Assembly: GCF_004005865.1 (NCBI RefSeq)
Contig: NZ_SACN01000001.1
Span: 744,001 to 808,000 of the forward strand
Origin: Sphingomonas crocodyli
Lineage (GTDB): Bacteria; Pseudomonadota; Alphaproteobacteria; Sphingomonadales; Sphingomonadaceae
DNA: 64,000 nt
Reading direction: 5' to 3'
Positions 8,129 through 17,490 of this stretch are shown piece by piece. A program made the position numbers and the translations under genes. The first letter of the stretch is position 1. Each line of letters starts with the position of its first letter. The notes below the pieces were generated by a model. That model searched no databases. It was not told the DNA's origin and was given only the letters and a program-made list of their open reading frames with translations.

Positions 8129-9091
8129 ATGGGGCGTCTGATCTGCCTTGTTCTGATTGCGGCACTCGGTGGCTGCAACGCGCATCAGTCCGCGCTGGAT
8201 GTGTTCGGGGCGGATGCGCGCGCGATCCGGCAGATCGCGATCGTCCTGACCGTGGGCGCGGTCGTGATTCTGCTGGCGACGGCGATGCTCTATTGGCGCG
8301 CGGTGCGGGCGCCCGAACATAGTCTGAGCCATGAGCAGGGGATGCGTCTGGTGCTGTGGGTCGGCGCGATCGGGCCGACGCTGATCCTGACCGCGCTTCT
8401 GCTCTATGCTCTGCCGACGATGCGGCCCCGCACCGCCGCGCCGGGCGATCTCGTCATCGCGGTCGATGGCGAGCAATTCTGGTGGAGGGTCGCCTATCGT
8501 GCGCCGGGACGGCCGGCGCTCCTTTCCGCGAACGAAGTGCGTCTGCCGGTGGGTCGGACGGTGACGTTCGAACTGGGCGCCACCGACGTGGTGCACAGCT
8601 TCTGGATACCTGGGCTGGGCGGCAAGATGGACATGATCCCCGGCCGCACCAACCGTCTGATCATGCGCGCCGAAAAGGCCGGGCATTATCGCGGAGTATG
8701 CGCCGAGTTCTGCGGGCTCAGCCACGCGCTGATGGCGTTCGATGTGATCGCGATGGAGCCGGAAGCGTTCGACCGCTGGCTCGCGAGCAGCGCGGAGCCT
8801 GTTCGTCCGGAGCGCGAGGCGAGGGGACGGGCGTTGTTCGACGCCAATGGGTGCGGCGCCTGCCATGCGATCCGGGGAACGGCACATGATGCCGCCATCG
8901 GTCCCGATCTCAGCCGGTTCGGCGAGCGGCGGACCTTGGGCGCGGGCATTTTGCCGCCGACCGTCGATAATATCGCCGCCTTCCTACGGGCGCCGCAGGA
9001 TGCGAAGCCGGGTGCGCGTATGCCCGCCTATCCCCAGATGTCGCCCGCCGATGCCCGCGCGATCGCGCTCTATCTGAAGGCGCTGACATGA
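8129..9091 (+). CDS. coxB: Cytochrome c oxidase subunit II fused to cytochrome c (caa3 type)
   Basis: 320 residues. A lipoprotein-type signal (ALGGC, C16) is followed by two transmembrane helices (about 34-56 and 72-94) and a cupredoxin domain with the CuA ligands H156, C191, C195, H199 and M202 (CAEFCGLSHALM). A C-terminal cytochrome c domain carries the haem site C242-GA-C245-H246 and methionines near 298-304. This fusion defines caa3-type oxidases, which take electrons directly from a soluble or tethered cytochrome c. First gene of an operon in which every junction is a 4-base overlap (ATGA with the next gene). GC and codon use match the surroundings. Confidence 0.95.
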   Translation: MGRLICLVLIAALGGCNAHQSALDVFGADARAIRQIAIVLTVGAVVILLATAMLYWRAVRAPEHSLSHEQGMRLVLWVGAIGPTLILTALLLYALPTMRPRTAAPGDLVIAVDGEQFWWRVAYRAPGRPALLSANEVRLPVGRTVTFELGATDVVHSFWIPGLGGKMDMIPGRTNRLIMRAEKAGHYRGVCAEFCGLSHALMAFDVIAMEPEAFDRWLASSAEPVRPEREARGRALFDANGCGACHAIRGTAHDAAIGPDLSRFGERRTLGAGILPPTVDNIAAFLRAPQDAKPGARMPAYPQMSPADARAIALYLKALT

Positions 9092-11610
9092 GCCTGCACG
9101 ATCAGGATGATCCCACGCTTCGGGCGGCGCAGGAGGAGCGGCTGCGCGCGGTGTGGGCGCAGCCCAAGGGGCTGTTCTTCCGCTGGACCGACACGAACAA
9201 CAATCAGGTGGGCGTCTGGTACACGCTGACCGCGTTCGGCTTCATGCTCTTTGCCGGGGTGCTGGCGCTAATCATGCGCGCGCAGCTGGCGGTGCCGGAC
9301 AATGATCTGGTCGAGGCGGGCACCTTCAACCAGCTGTTCACGCTGCACGGCTCGATGATGATGTTCCTGTTCGCCGTGCCGATGTTCGAAGCGGTGTCGA
9401 TCATCCTGCTGCCGCAACTGCTGGGCGCACGCGACCTGCCGTTTCCGCGGCTGTCTGCCTTCGGTTACTGGTCTTTCCTGATCGGCGGCATCTTCGTGTC
9501 GGGATCGATCTTCTTCGATGCCGCGCCCGATGGCGGCTGGTTCATGTATCCGCCGTTGACCACGCGCACTGATCTGTCCGGGCTGGGCGCCGACATCTGG
9601 ATGTTGGGCCTGAGCTTCATTGAGGTGTCGTCGGTCGCCGCCGCCGTCGAACTGATCGTCGGCGTGCTCAAATGCCGGCCGCCGGGGATGCGGCTCAACC
9701 TGATGCCGCTCTATGCCTGGTATATTCTGGTCGTGGCGGTGATGATCCTGTTCGCCTTCCCGCCGCTGATCGCGGGCGACATATTGTTCGAGATGGAGCG
9801 GCTGCTGAACTGGCCCTTCTTCGATGCGCGGCGCGGCGGCGATCCCTTACTGTGGCAGCACCTGTTCTGGATCTTCGGTCATCCCGAGGTTTACATCATC
9901 TTCCTGCCTTCGATCGCCTTGTTCGCGATGTTGGTGCCCACCTTCGCGCGGCGGCATCTGCTCGGCTATCCGTGGATCGTGCTGGCGGCGGTGGGGACGG
10001 CGTTCCTGTCCTTCGGCCTGTGGGTCCACCACATGTTCACCACGGGACTACCCAAGATCAGCCTCGCTTTCTTCTCGGCGGCGTCCGAGGCGGTCGCGAT
10101 CCCGACCGGCGTTCAGATCTTCGTGTTCATCGCGACCTTGTGGGCGGGCCGCGTGACGTGGTCGACGCCCTTGCTCTATGCGACGGGCAGCCTCGCCATC
10201 TTCGTCATCGGCGGATTGACGGGCGTGATGGTCGCGGTGGCCCCGTTCGACTGGCAGGCGCACGACAGCTATTTCGTGGTCGCGCACCTGCATTATGTGT
10301 TGATCGGCGGCACGCTGATGCCGCTGTTCGCCGGCCTCTATTATTATTGGCCGCTGATCACGGGGAAGAAGCTGTCCGATCGGCTCGGCCGCATCGGCTT
10401 CTGGCTGATGTTCGTGGGCGCCAATATCGCCTTCTTCCCGATGCACCTGTCCGGCCTGATGGGGATGCCGCGCCGCGTGTTCACCTATCCCGCCGAGCTG
10501 GGGCTTGGCGGGCTCAACCTGGCGTCGACGATCGGCGCCTATCTGTTCGCGGCGGGCGTCGCGGTGGTCTGCGTCGATCTGTGCCTGTCACCGCGCCGGA
10601 AGAAGGCGGAGCGCAATCCTTGGAATGCCGGGACGCTCGAATGGCTCGCCCAGCCCGATGACGAAAATTGGGGCGTGCGATCGGTGCCGCTGATCGAAAG
10701 CCGCTATCCGCTGTGGGACCAGAAGGATTTCGTGAAGAAGGTCGACGAAGGCCGTTATTTCCTGCCCGATGCGGAGGAAGGGCGGCGCGAGACGATCGTG
10801 ACCACGGTGCTCGATGCTCGCCCGCTCGCGGTGATCCGGCTGGGTGAGCCGAGCGTCAAGCCGATGCTGACGGCGGCGGTGCTGGGCGGGGTGTTCATCC
10901 TTACCACCTATCATCTCTATTGGGCTGCGCTGGCGTGCGGCGTGGCGACGCTCGCCTGCACGATCTGGTGGTTGTGGACCGGCACCGCGCAGATTCCGGA
11001 AAAGCCGTGCAAGCCGATCGGCCACGGTATCGAACTGCCGCTCTATCTGTCCGGTCCCTCGGCGCCCGGATGGTGGGCGATGTTCATCACGATGATGGCC
11101 GATGCGACCGCATTTTCCGGGTTGGTCTTCGGCTATTTCTTCTTCTGGACGCGGCATGAGGATTTCCCGCCGATGGCGTTGGCCGACGGGCCGGGCATCG
11201 TCTGGCCGTTGGCCGCGCTGGCGCTTGGCTTGGTGAGCTGGCTCCTGACGATCGGTGCGCGCGAGGTGCATGCGCGATCGGGCGTCGGCGCCGCCCGCCT
11301 GATGCTGCTCGTCGGGATCGCTGCCAGTCTCGCCGGCATCGGCGCGGGCCTCGCCGGCCCCTGGACGACGGGCATGGATCCGGAGGCGCACAGCTATCCG
11401 GCGATCGTGTGGACGCTGGTGATCTGGACGACCGCGCATTCGGGCGTCGCCGCAATCATGCAGGCCTATGCGCTGGCGCGCAGTCTCGCCGGGCGGATGA
11501 ACCCGCAGCATGACGCCGATCTGCGCAACGTGACCGTTTACATGCACTTCTTTGCGCTGACCGCGGTGCTCACCTATGCCGTGATCGGTCTGTTCCCGGA
11601 GGTCGCATGA
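9088..11610 (+). CDS. ctaD: Cytochrome c oxidase subunit I-III fusion
   Basis: 840 residues. Residues 1 to about 560 are subunit I: haem a ligand H87 (TLHGSMMMF), the CuB/cross-linked motif GHPEVYIIFLPS, the CuB pair HHMFTTGL, and the haem ligands in DSYFVVAHLHYVL. After a hydrophilic linker (about 560-630) a subunit III-like helical bundle begins near LYLSGPSAPGWWAMF and runs to the end, including the HSGVAAIMQAYALAR helix. The I-III fusion is known from caa3/ba-type oxidases of bacteria. It reduces oxygen to water and pumps protons in the inner membrane. It overlaps coxB and the next gene by ATGA. Confidence 0.95.
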   Translation: MSLHDQDDPTLRAAQEERLRAVWAQPKGLFFRWTDTNNNQVGVWYTLTAFGFMLFAGVLALIMRAQLAVPDNDLVEAGTFNQLFTLHGSMMMFLFAVPMFEAVSIILLPQLLGARDLPFPRLSAFGYWSFLIGGIFVSGSIFFDAAPDGGWFMYPPLTTRTDLSGLGADIWMLGLSFIEVSSVAAAVELIVGVLKCRPPGMRLNLMPLYAWYILVVAVMILFAFPPLIAGDILFEMERLLNWPFFDARRGGDPLLWQHLFWIFGHPEVYIIFLPSIALFAMLVPTFARRHLLGYPWIVLAAVGTAFLSFGLWVHHMFTTGLPKISLAFFSAASEAVAIPTGVQIFVFIATLWAGRVTWSTPLLYATGSLAIFVIGGLTGVMVAVAPFDWQAHDSYFVVAHLHYVLIGGTLMPLFAGLYYYWPLITGKKLSDRLGRIGFWLMFVGANIAFFPMHLSGLMGMPRRVFTYPAELGLGGLNLASTIGAYLFAAGVAVVCVDLCLSPRRKKAERNPWNAGTLEWLAQPDDENWGVRSVPLIESRYPLWDQKDFVKKVDEGRYFLPDAEEGRRETIVTTVLDARPLAVIRLGEPSVKPMLTAAVLGGVFILTTYHLYWAALACGVATLACTIWWLWTGTAQIPEKPCKPIGHGIELPLYLSGPSAPGWWAMFITMMADATAFSGLVFGYFFFWTRHEDFPPMALADGPGIVWPLAALALGLVSWLLTIGAREVHARSGVGAARLMLLVGIAASLAGIGAGLAGPWTTGMDPEAHSYPAIVWTLVIWTTAHSGVAAIMQAYALARSLAGRMNPQHDADLRNVTVYMHFFALTAVLTYAVIGLFPEVA

Positions 11611-11987
11611 CACGCGATCCGCGCCGCTGGCCCGAACGGCTCAAGGTCACTTTGTGGACGCTGATCGTGCCGCCGACCGTGTGGGCGGGGCACTTCCTCT
11701 TTTCCTATCTGTGGGCGGCGATCTCCTGCGCGAAGGTGGGTGAGTTCGCGACCTTCCCGACCTTGTTCGTGGTGGGGACGGTGATCGCGCTCGCGATCAT
11801 CATCCTGTCGGGATGGATCGCCTGGGTTCAGGGGCGAATGCCGGGCGGAACGGTGCCGCACGAGGATTCGACCGAGATCGATCGGCTGCGCTTCCTCGCC
11901 AAATCGACCTTGCTGCTGGCTGGCCTGAGCTTCGTCGGGGTCGCGTTCACGGCGCTGCCGGTCATATTCCTGCGGAGTTGTTCGTGA
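11607..11987 (+). CDS. Small membrane protein of the caa3 operon
   Basis: 126 residues with three hydrophobic segments (PPTVWAGHFLFSYLWAAI, TLFVVGTVIALAIIILSGWI, STLLLAGLSFVGVAFTALPV). It begins at an ATGA overlap with the oxidase subunit I-III gene and ends in a GTGA overlap with ctaG. Position and topology suggest an accessory or subunit IV-like component of the oxidase, but no recognised motif proves it. The sequence SYLWAAISCAKVG resembles small proteins annotated beside CtaG in other alphaproteobacteria, from memory only. Confidence 0.7.
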   Translation: MTRDPRRWPERLKVTLWTLIVPPTVWAGHFLFSYLWAAISCAKVGEFATFPTLFVVGTVIALAIIILSGWIAWVQGRMPGGTVPHEDSTEIDRLRFLAKSTLLLAGLSFVGVAFTALPVIFLRSCS

Positions 11988-12577
11988 AACGTGGGGCGCT
12001 GATCTGCGGTCTGGCCGCATTGCCGGTCGGCTGGATGCTTGCGGCAGGCGAGCTGGGCATGATCGGCCATATGGCGGGGCATATGATCGCGGTTGCGGTG
12101 GCCGCGCCGCTGGTCGCGTGGGGACTGTCGGGCGGGCGGATCGACTCGGCAGCGCGCTGGCCAGGGATTGTCGCGCCGATGCCGATGATGCTGGTCGAAC
12201 TCGCGACGGTCTGGCTCTGGCACCTGCCCGCGCTGCGTGCGGCGGCGCATGGCTCGCCGATCGTGCTGGCGGCGGAGCAGCTTTGCTTTCTCATCGCGGG
12301 ATGGCTGCTCTGGGCATCCGTTTTCCACGCGCCGCAGCGCATGGCCGGGATCGGCGCGCTGCTGCTCACCTCGATGCACATGACCCTGCTGGGTGTGCTG
12401 ATCGGACTGGCGCCACGCCCGCTCTATCCGGACATGCATCATGCCGGCCTAGCGCCGCTGATCGACCAGCAACTGGGCGGCGTCGTAATGCTGCTGGTGG
12501 GAGCGGCAAGCTACTTCATTGGCGGTCTCGTTCTTCTCGCCGCGCTGTTGCGGCAAAAGGGAGGGGCGGCGGCATGA
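11984..12577 (+). CDS. ctaG: CtaG-family (caa3_CtaG) oxidase assembly protein
   Basis: 197 residues from a GTG at 11984 that overlaps the previous stop (GTGA). Six or so membrane helices with conserved histidines typical of the caa3_CtaG family: GMIGHMAGHMI near the N-terminus, ELATVWLWHLPALRAAA, and SMHMTLLGVLIGLAPRPLYP. These proteins support copper insertion or assembly of caa3 oxidases in the inner membrane. The family differs from the classical periplasmic CtaG/Cox11. It ends with an ATGA overlap with the triheme cytochrome gene. Confidence 0.88.
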   Translation: MKRGALICGLAALPVGWMLAAGELGMIGHMAGHMIAVAVAAPLVAWGLSGGRIDSAARWPGIVAPMPMMLVELATVWLWHLPALRAAAHGSPIVLAAEQLCFLIAGWLLWASVFHAPQRMAGIGALLLTSMHMTLLGVLIGLAPRPLYPDMHHAGLAPLIDQQLGGVVMLLVGAASYFIGGLVLLAALLRQKGGAAA

Positions 12578-13620
12578 CGATCCGTCTCAGTTGGAAGCGT
12601 GTGGTGCTGGTGCTCGTCGGGCTTCTCGCGGCCGGGATGCTGTTCGCCTGGTCGGGGGCGATGCAGGTTTCGGCCTCGTCGGGGCATTGGCGGATCACCG
12701 ACTGGTTCCTGCATTGGGTGATGCGCAATTCGGTGCGGACCTATGCCGCATTCCAAGCGCCCGAAAAGGTTAGGGATGACACCAGCCTCGTCAGCGCCGC
12801 CGGTCATTTCCGTCAAGCTTGCCAGGTCTGTCACGGTGCGCCGGGCATCCGTCCATCGCCCGTGATGCAGGCTGCCACGCCGCCCGCGCCCGATCTTGCG
12901 CTCACGGCGCGCGAGTGGAGCGACGCGCAACTGTTCTGGATCATCCGGCACGGCGTGAAGTTCACGGCAATGCCGGCGTGGCCCGCCGCCGATCGCGAAG
13001 ACGAGATCCGCCGCATGACCGCCTTCGTCCGGCGTCTGCCGGATATGACACCGACCCAGTATCGCGCTCTGATCGGAGAAGCGGGCGCGGATGAGATGGC
13101 CGGCCTGCGTCCCGGCTTGCTGGCAAGTTGCACGGGCTGTCACGGTGCCGACGGTCGCGGACGCGGTCAGGCGGATATCCCCATCCTCGGCGGGCAAAAG
13201 CCCGATTATCTCGCGAAGGCGCTGGAGGATTACGCGTCCGGCAAGCGCCAAAGCGCCGTCATGCAGGTGGCTGCAGCCGCTCTGACGACGGAGGAGATGG
13301 GGCAGCTTGCACGCCATTTCGCCGCCATGCCGGGGCTGACCGACGCGCCCCCATCCGGTCATAAGCTGCTGACGCAGGGCGGTCGATCGCGCCAGTTGCC
13401 GGCCTGCGCGAATTGCCACCGCCCGACCAAGGGGGCTCCGCTGCTATCCGGGCAACGTCCCGTCTATGTCGCAGAGCGGCTCCGTGCATGGCAGGGTGAT
13501 CCAACCGTCGTCGATGCGCGTAAGTCCGCCGACACGATGGCGACGATTGCTCGCCGTATTCCGTCAGAGGAGGTCGATGACGTTGCACGGGCGATCGCGG
13601 AAGCGCCGCGCCGCAACTGA
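12574..13620 (+). CDS. Membrane-anchored triheme c-type cytochrome
   Basis: 348 residues. One N-terminal signal-anchor helix (about 9-27) is followed by three haem c sites: C83-QV-C86-H87, C186-TG-C189-H190 and C278-AN-C281-H282. The spacing suggests three cytochrome c domains, the second and third as in diheme c4-type proteins (SCTGCHGADGRG). It is the last gene of the oxidase operon, so it probably feeds electrons to the CoxB cytochrome domain from the bc1 complex or from periplasmic dehydrogenases such as the PQQ enzymes in this window. The gene converges with the next one with no space between stop codons. Confidence 0.9.
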   Translation: MTIRLSWKRVVLVLVGLLAAGMLFAWSGAMQVSASSGHWRITDWFLHWVMRNSVRTYAAFQAPEKVRDDTSLVSAAGHFRQACQVCHGAPGIRPSPVMQAATPPAPDLALTAREWSDAQLFWIIRHGVKFTAMPAWPAADREDEIRRMTAFVRRLPDMTPTQYRALIGEAGADEMAGLRPGLLASCTGCHGADGRGRGQADIPILGGQKPDYLAKALEDYASGKRQSAVMQVAAAALTTEEMGQLARHFAAMPGLTDAPPSGHKLLTQGGRSRQLPACANCHRPTKGAPLLSGQRPVYVAERLRAWQGDPTVVDARKSADTMATIARRIPSEEVDDVARAIAEAPRRN

Positions 13621-14454
13621 TCAGGGTCGCTCGGTTGCAATGAAGCTGGCGACGCTCTCGCGCTTGCCGAAGGCGAGGGGGGCGGACCAGTCGCCGGCAT
13701 CGGCGCCGGGTTGAGCAAAGTCCGCAAATGGCATCCATGCCTCATCGCGCCATTCGGCCGCATCATGCCCGGCGGCAAGGCACAGCGCCATGCCGCCCGC
13801 CACGTCCCAGATATTCGGCCGCTCGAACCACGCCATTTCGAGCAATCCGGCGGCGACAAAGGCGCATTCGATCGCGGCCGAGCCGGTCTTGCGGCCATCC
13901 CAGCCCAGCGTCGATTGCCGGCTCGCGCGCGGTTCGCCGCCCAGCCTTCGGCGGATCGACGGATTGGATCGGGTTTCGAGCGCCGCGCCGTTGAAGCGGA
14001 CCGAATGCCCTACGGCCGCGTGATAGACGCCGGGTTCCAGCACATGGCTGGTGCTGCACCAGACCGCACCCACGATCGGCCGGCCACGATAAAGCACCCC
14101 AACCGAAGATGCGAACAGCGGGAAGCCGTTGATAAAGTTGGCCGTCCCGTCGATCGGATCGACCGCCCATATATAATCGTGGCCGAGACCGGGGCGGTGA
14201 TCCATCTCTTCGCCCACAATATCATGATCGGGGAATTTCTCGGCCAGCCTTGCGCGGATCAGTGCCTCCACGCGGCCGTCGACCTGCGAGACGGGATCCT
14301 TGAAATGGGTCGGGTCTTCCTCGACCCCCTTATATTTCACCACCATCATCCCGCCGAGCGCCGCGCGGATTTCCGCGCCGCCCAGTTGCGCGAGTTCCAC
14401 CGCCACATTCTCGATCTCGGCGAGCAGGGCATCGTCGGGTGCTGTTGCGGTCAT
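13621..14454 (-). CDS. Inositol monophosphatase family phosphatase
   Basis: 277 residues with the three family metal sites: GEE near residues 81-83 (IVGEEMDH), the WAVDPIDGTANFINGFP motif near residues 95-112, and WDVAGGMAL near residues 216-224. These residues bind two or three magnesium ions and hydrolyse small phosphate monoesters. In this family the substrate may be inositol phosphate, histidinol phosphate or PAP; the sequence does not decide. The start overlaps the stop of the diacylglycerol kinase-like gene (ATGA), so the two are cotranscribed. Confidence 0.88.
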   Translation of the reverse strand: MTATAPDDALLAEIENVAVELAQLGGAEIRAALGGMMVVKYKGVEEDPTHFKDPVSQVDGRVEALIRARLAEKFPDHDIVGEEMDHRPGLGHDYIWAVDPIDGTANFINGFPLFASSVGVLYRGRPIVGAVWCSTSHVLEPGVYHAAVGHSVRFNGAALETRSNPSIRRRLGGEPRASRQSTLGWDGRKTGSAAIECAFVAAGLLEMAWFERPNIWDVAGGMALCLAAGHDAAEWRDEAWMPFADFAQPGADAGDWSAPLAFGKRESVASFIATERP

Positions 14455-15329
14455 GTGCGGACCTCCTGTGGTACGAGAATTTTCACCCAGCCGGGGCGGA
14501 TGCGGACGTCGACCCGGCCCGACAGCGTCTCGTCGGGCGATCGGTCGTCGAGACGGATGTGGCGATCCTCGACGGTTAGCGACGCGGATGGCGTCCGGTG
14601 GGTGGCGATCGGGAAGGGGGCATCATCGGGGCACTCCGCCCAACGCAGTACCGCCTCTCGATCATCAGGGGTAACCAGTACGATATCGAGCAGGCCATCG
14701 CCCGGTTCTGCGCCGCGCGCGAGCGCGAGGTGCGAACCGACGAAGGAGATGTTCATCAGTTCGACCATCAGACACGCGCCCGACCAACTCCACTGATCCG
14801 CCTCGATGGTGCAGTCGAACGGCTCGGCTTCCGACAGCGCCTTGCGGAACGCGGCGCGACCGTTCCGTTCCTTTTCTTTCGCCGTATCTGGCGTATCGTC
14901 GGCCTGATCGAACGCTTCGGACAAGATGCCCGAACCCAGCGCCTCGACAAATGTCTGTCGCCCCCAGGGGCCATCGGCTTCGCATCGGTCGAGCCGTGCC
15001 CAGTGCTCCAGCGCCCAACGGCGCGGGATGTCCCGCCAGTCGCCGTCGACGCCGACCGCATTGGCGATGTTGTTCGAGCCGCCCAGGGGCAGAATGCCGA
15101 TCGGCGCTTCGATGCGGGCAAGGGTCGACACGACATCGGCGACCGTCCCATCGCCGCCCGCCGCGATGATCAGATCGACCGGCGTTTCCAGCGCCTTCGC
15201 GAGATCATCCTCGCCATGCGCGCAATAGATCGGCTCGATATCGGCCTGGCGCAACACCGCCTCGATCTCGCCGCGCGGCAACGGATCGGTTCCGGCATTC
15301 TCGTTATGGACCAGCAGCGCGCGTAGCAT
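14451..15329 (-). CDS. Diacylglycerol kinase-family lipid kinase
   Basis: 292 residues. The nucleotide-binding motif GGDGT sits at 58-62, followed by LPLGGSNNIANAVG at about 80-93, as in the DAGK catalytic domain (LcbK/YegS/DgkB superfamily). The C-terminal beta-sandwich with ARGAEPGDGLLDIVLV is also typical. Members phosphorylate lipids such as diacylglycerol or sphingoid bases. In a sphingolipid-containing Sphingomonad a long-chain-base substrate is possible, but that is inference. Cotranscribed with the phosphatase downstream (ATGA overlap). Confidence 0.85.
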   Translation of the reverse strand: MLRALLVHNENAGTDPLPRGEIEAVLRQADIEPIYCAHGEDDLAKALETPVDLIIAAGGDGTVADVVSTLARIEAPIGILPLGGSNNIANAVGVDGDWRDIPRRWALEHWARLDRCEADGPWGRQTFVEALGSGILSEAFDQADDTPDTAKEKERNGRAAFRKALSEAEPFDCTIEADQWSWSGACLMVELMNISFVGSHLALARGAEPGDGLLDIVLVTPDDREAVLRWAECPDDAPFPIATHRTPSASLTVEDRHIRLDDRSPDETLSGRVDVRIRPGWVKILVPQEVRT

Positions 15330-15431
15330 TTCCGGATCCCGCTATTTCTTTCGATCGTCAAAACCCTTTGCTCTGCAAAGAGTTCGCGGGTCGGCGATCG
15401 ATTTGCCGCACCAATGCTTCGGCTAGTGCCT

Positions 15432-16037
15432 TCAGGACGATGTCTTCGCCCGGAAGGTGATGACGCGGTAAATATAGATCAGGAGGATTGCGGCCATGAT
15501 GGTCGTGCTGACCGGCCCCAGCCACCGTTCGACCGAGGAGAAGTTCTGGCCGAGCCACCAGCCTGCTATTGCGAGTGCGCTGGTCCAGATCCCGGAGCCG
15601 AGGATCGTCAGCACAGCGAAGCGCAAGGGACGCATGACGAAGACGCCGGCGGGGATCGAGACCAGAGTGCGGATGCCGGGCAGGAGATGTCCCACCGGAA
15701 TTGCCCATCCGCCATGTTTCTCGAACCAGCTATCGAGCCATTCGATGTCGTCGGGCGACAAGGTGATCCATCGGCCGTGGCGGCGCGCCCATCGCTTGAG
15801 GCGTTCTTCCCCCAGCCACCGCCCCAGACCATACCAGCAGCCGGCTCCTGCACAGGTTCCGGCGATCCCTGCGGCGATGACGAGCGGTAGCGACGTCCGC
15901 CCGTCGGCCGCCGCATAGCCCGCCAGCGGCATGATCAACTCGGACGGAATGGGCGGGAAGATGTTCTCGAGGAACATCAGCAGAGCGACGCCAGCAGCCC
16001 CCAGCGTCTCGATCAGCGAGTTGATCCAGTCATCCAT
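15432..16037 (-). CDS. DedA family membrane protein
   Basis: 201 residues from ATG 16037. The hallmark DedA/VTT pattern is present: LENIFPPIPSELIMPLAG near 24-41, the G-R-(W) segment GLGRWLGEERL, and the motif GHLLPGIRTLVSIPAGVFVM near 117-136, followed by two C-terminal helices. DedA proteins are inner-membrane lipid or undecaprenyl-phosphate transporters. Upstream in-frame starts as far as 16214 would run into the permease gene and are not protein-like. It sits between the permease and the lipid kinase gene on the same strand. Confidence 0.88.
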   Translation of the reverse strand: MDDWINSLIETLGAAGVALLMFLENIFPPIPSELIMPLAGYAAADGRTSLPLVIAAGIAGTCAGAGCWYGLGRWLGEERLKRWARRHGRWITLSPDDIEWLDSWFEKHGGWAIPVGHLLPGIRTLVSIPAGVFVMRPLRFAVLTILGSGIWTSALAIAGWWLGQNFSSVERWLGPVSTTIMAAILLIYIYRVITFRAKTSS

Positions 16038-16078
16038 AGGATGGGAAACCGAAATCGATCGTCCGGGATCCGTCCAGC

Positions 16079-17425
16079 TTATGAAGTCGCCTCGACCAGC
16101 TCGGCGTTCCTCTTGCCGCTCACGATATAAAGCAAGCCAATCGTAGCGACGAGGCCGAGCGCGATCAGCGGACCCATCATGTCTTCCTGCGTGGCCTGTC
16201 CCGCCATCATGCACAGGCAGACCAGCGCGCCGAGGACGGGGACCGCCAACGGGACATCGAAACTTCCCTCGATCCTGCCGTCGCGCCGTTTGAGAATGGC
16301 CAGCCCGATATTCACCACCGTGAAGACGAGCAGCAACAGCAATACCGTGGCGCTGGCGAGCTGGGTGATGTCGCCGGCAAACTGAAGCGCGATTACCACG
16401 GCGAGCATCAGTGCGATGGCGACGTGCGGCGTCCGCCTTCGGCCGTGCACGCTTCCCAATGCCTCAGGCAGCATGCCCTGGCGCGACATGCCGTAGAGCA
16501 TCCGCGAGCCCATCACATAGTTGACCAGCGCGGTATTCGCGACGGCCGCGATCGTGATGAAGGTGAAGCCTATTTCTGGAAACCACGGGGCCGCACGAGC
16601 GACGACGGCCTGCAACGGACTCGGCGCATCGACGAGTTCCTGCCACGGCAAGACGGACACGGCGGTGATCGAGACCGCGACATAGATCGCCGACGCGATC
16701 AGCATCGCGCCGATCAGGGCGAAGGGGATGGAGCGTTGAGGATTTTCAACCTCTTCCGCGACATTCAGCATGTCTTCGAAACCGATGAACGAGAAGAAGG
16801 TCAGCAGCGAACCTTGCAGCAGCAATATCGCGGTGATGCCGGACGTGCCGTCAGCTCGGGTCGGCGTTTCGATGAGGTTGGTGTCGCCCCAGAAAGTGAT
16901 GCCTACGATGATCACCAGCAGCAGCCCACCCGCTTCCAGGAAGGTGCACAGGGCGTTGGCCCACAGCGATTCCGTAATCCCGCGAAACACGATCGCGGCG
17001 AGCAGCAGCAGGAAGCCGATAGCGAGCAACAGGATGATCAATGGGGTACCCGCGATCGACGGCCCTTCCGCGACGCCCAGCAATGGCGCGACATTTTCCG
17101 CCACCACCTTCGCCTGCGTGGCGATCGATACGAGCCCCGAAAGCAGCACAGTCAGCCCAACCACATAAGCCAGGCTTGGCCAGCGATAGGCGCGTAAGGT
17201 GACATAAGCGGCGCCGGCTGCCTTGGGATAACGTGACGCGATCGAGGCATAGCTGAGGCCGGTCAGGAGCGCGGCGAGCATCGCCAAAAGAAAGGCCGCC
17301 CACAGGGCCGAGCCCATAACACCGGCCGCCTTGCCGATCAGCCCGTAAATGCCCGCGCCCAGCATTGAGCCGACGCCGTAGAGCATCAGTTGGAAGCGGC
17401 TGACCGATCGCTTGAGTTCCGCCAC
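16079..17425 (-). CDS. APC-family amino acid permease
   Basis: 448 residues with about twelve membrane helices. The N-terminal GVGSMLGAGIYGLIGKAAG (residues 17-35) is the substrate-binding unwound helix of the amino acid-polyamine-organocation superfamily, and FFSFIGFEDMLNVAEEVENPQRSIP is the conserved helix 6-loop region. GVSMLYGMSRQ-like text (SRMLYGMSRQGMLP) is also as expected. Substrate is unknown; the C-terminal helices and overall length suggest a cationic amino acid transporter-like subgroup. Located 41 bp upstream of dedA on the same strand. Confidence 0.85.
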   Translation of the reverse strand: MAELKRSVSRFQLMLYGVGSMLGAGIYGLIGKAAGVMGSALWAAFLLAMLAALLTGLSYASIASRYPKAAGAAYVTLRAYRWPSLAYVVGLTVLLSGLVSIATQAKVVAENVAPLLGVAEGPSIAGTPLIILLLAIGFLLLLAAIVFRGITESLWANALCTFLEAGGLLLVIIVGITFWGDTNLIETPTRADGTSGITAILLLQGSLLTFFSFIGFEDMLNVAEEVENPQRSIPFALIGAMLIASAIYVAVSITAVSVLPWQELVDAPSPLQAVVARAAPWFPEIGFTFITIAAVANTALVNYVMGSRMLYGMSRQGMLPEALGSVHGRRRTPHVAIALMLAVVIALQFAGDITQLASATVLLLLLVFTVVNIGLAILKRRDGRIEGSFDVPLAVPVLGALVCLCMMAGQATQEDMMGPLIALGLVATIGLLYIVSGKRNAELVEATS

Positions 17426-17490
17426 GCGCCATCCCTGATCAACTGATTGTCAGGTCCGAACGTCCGGCTGCGGCGATCGTGCCGTGTCGT

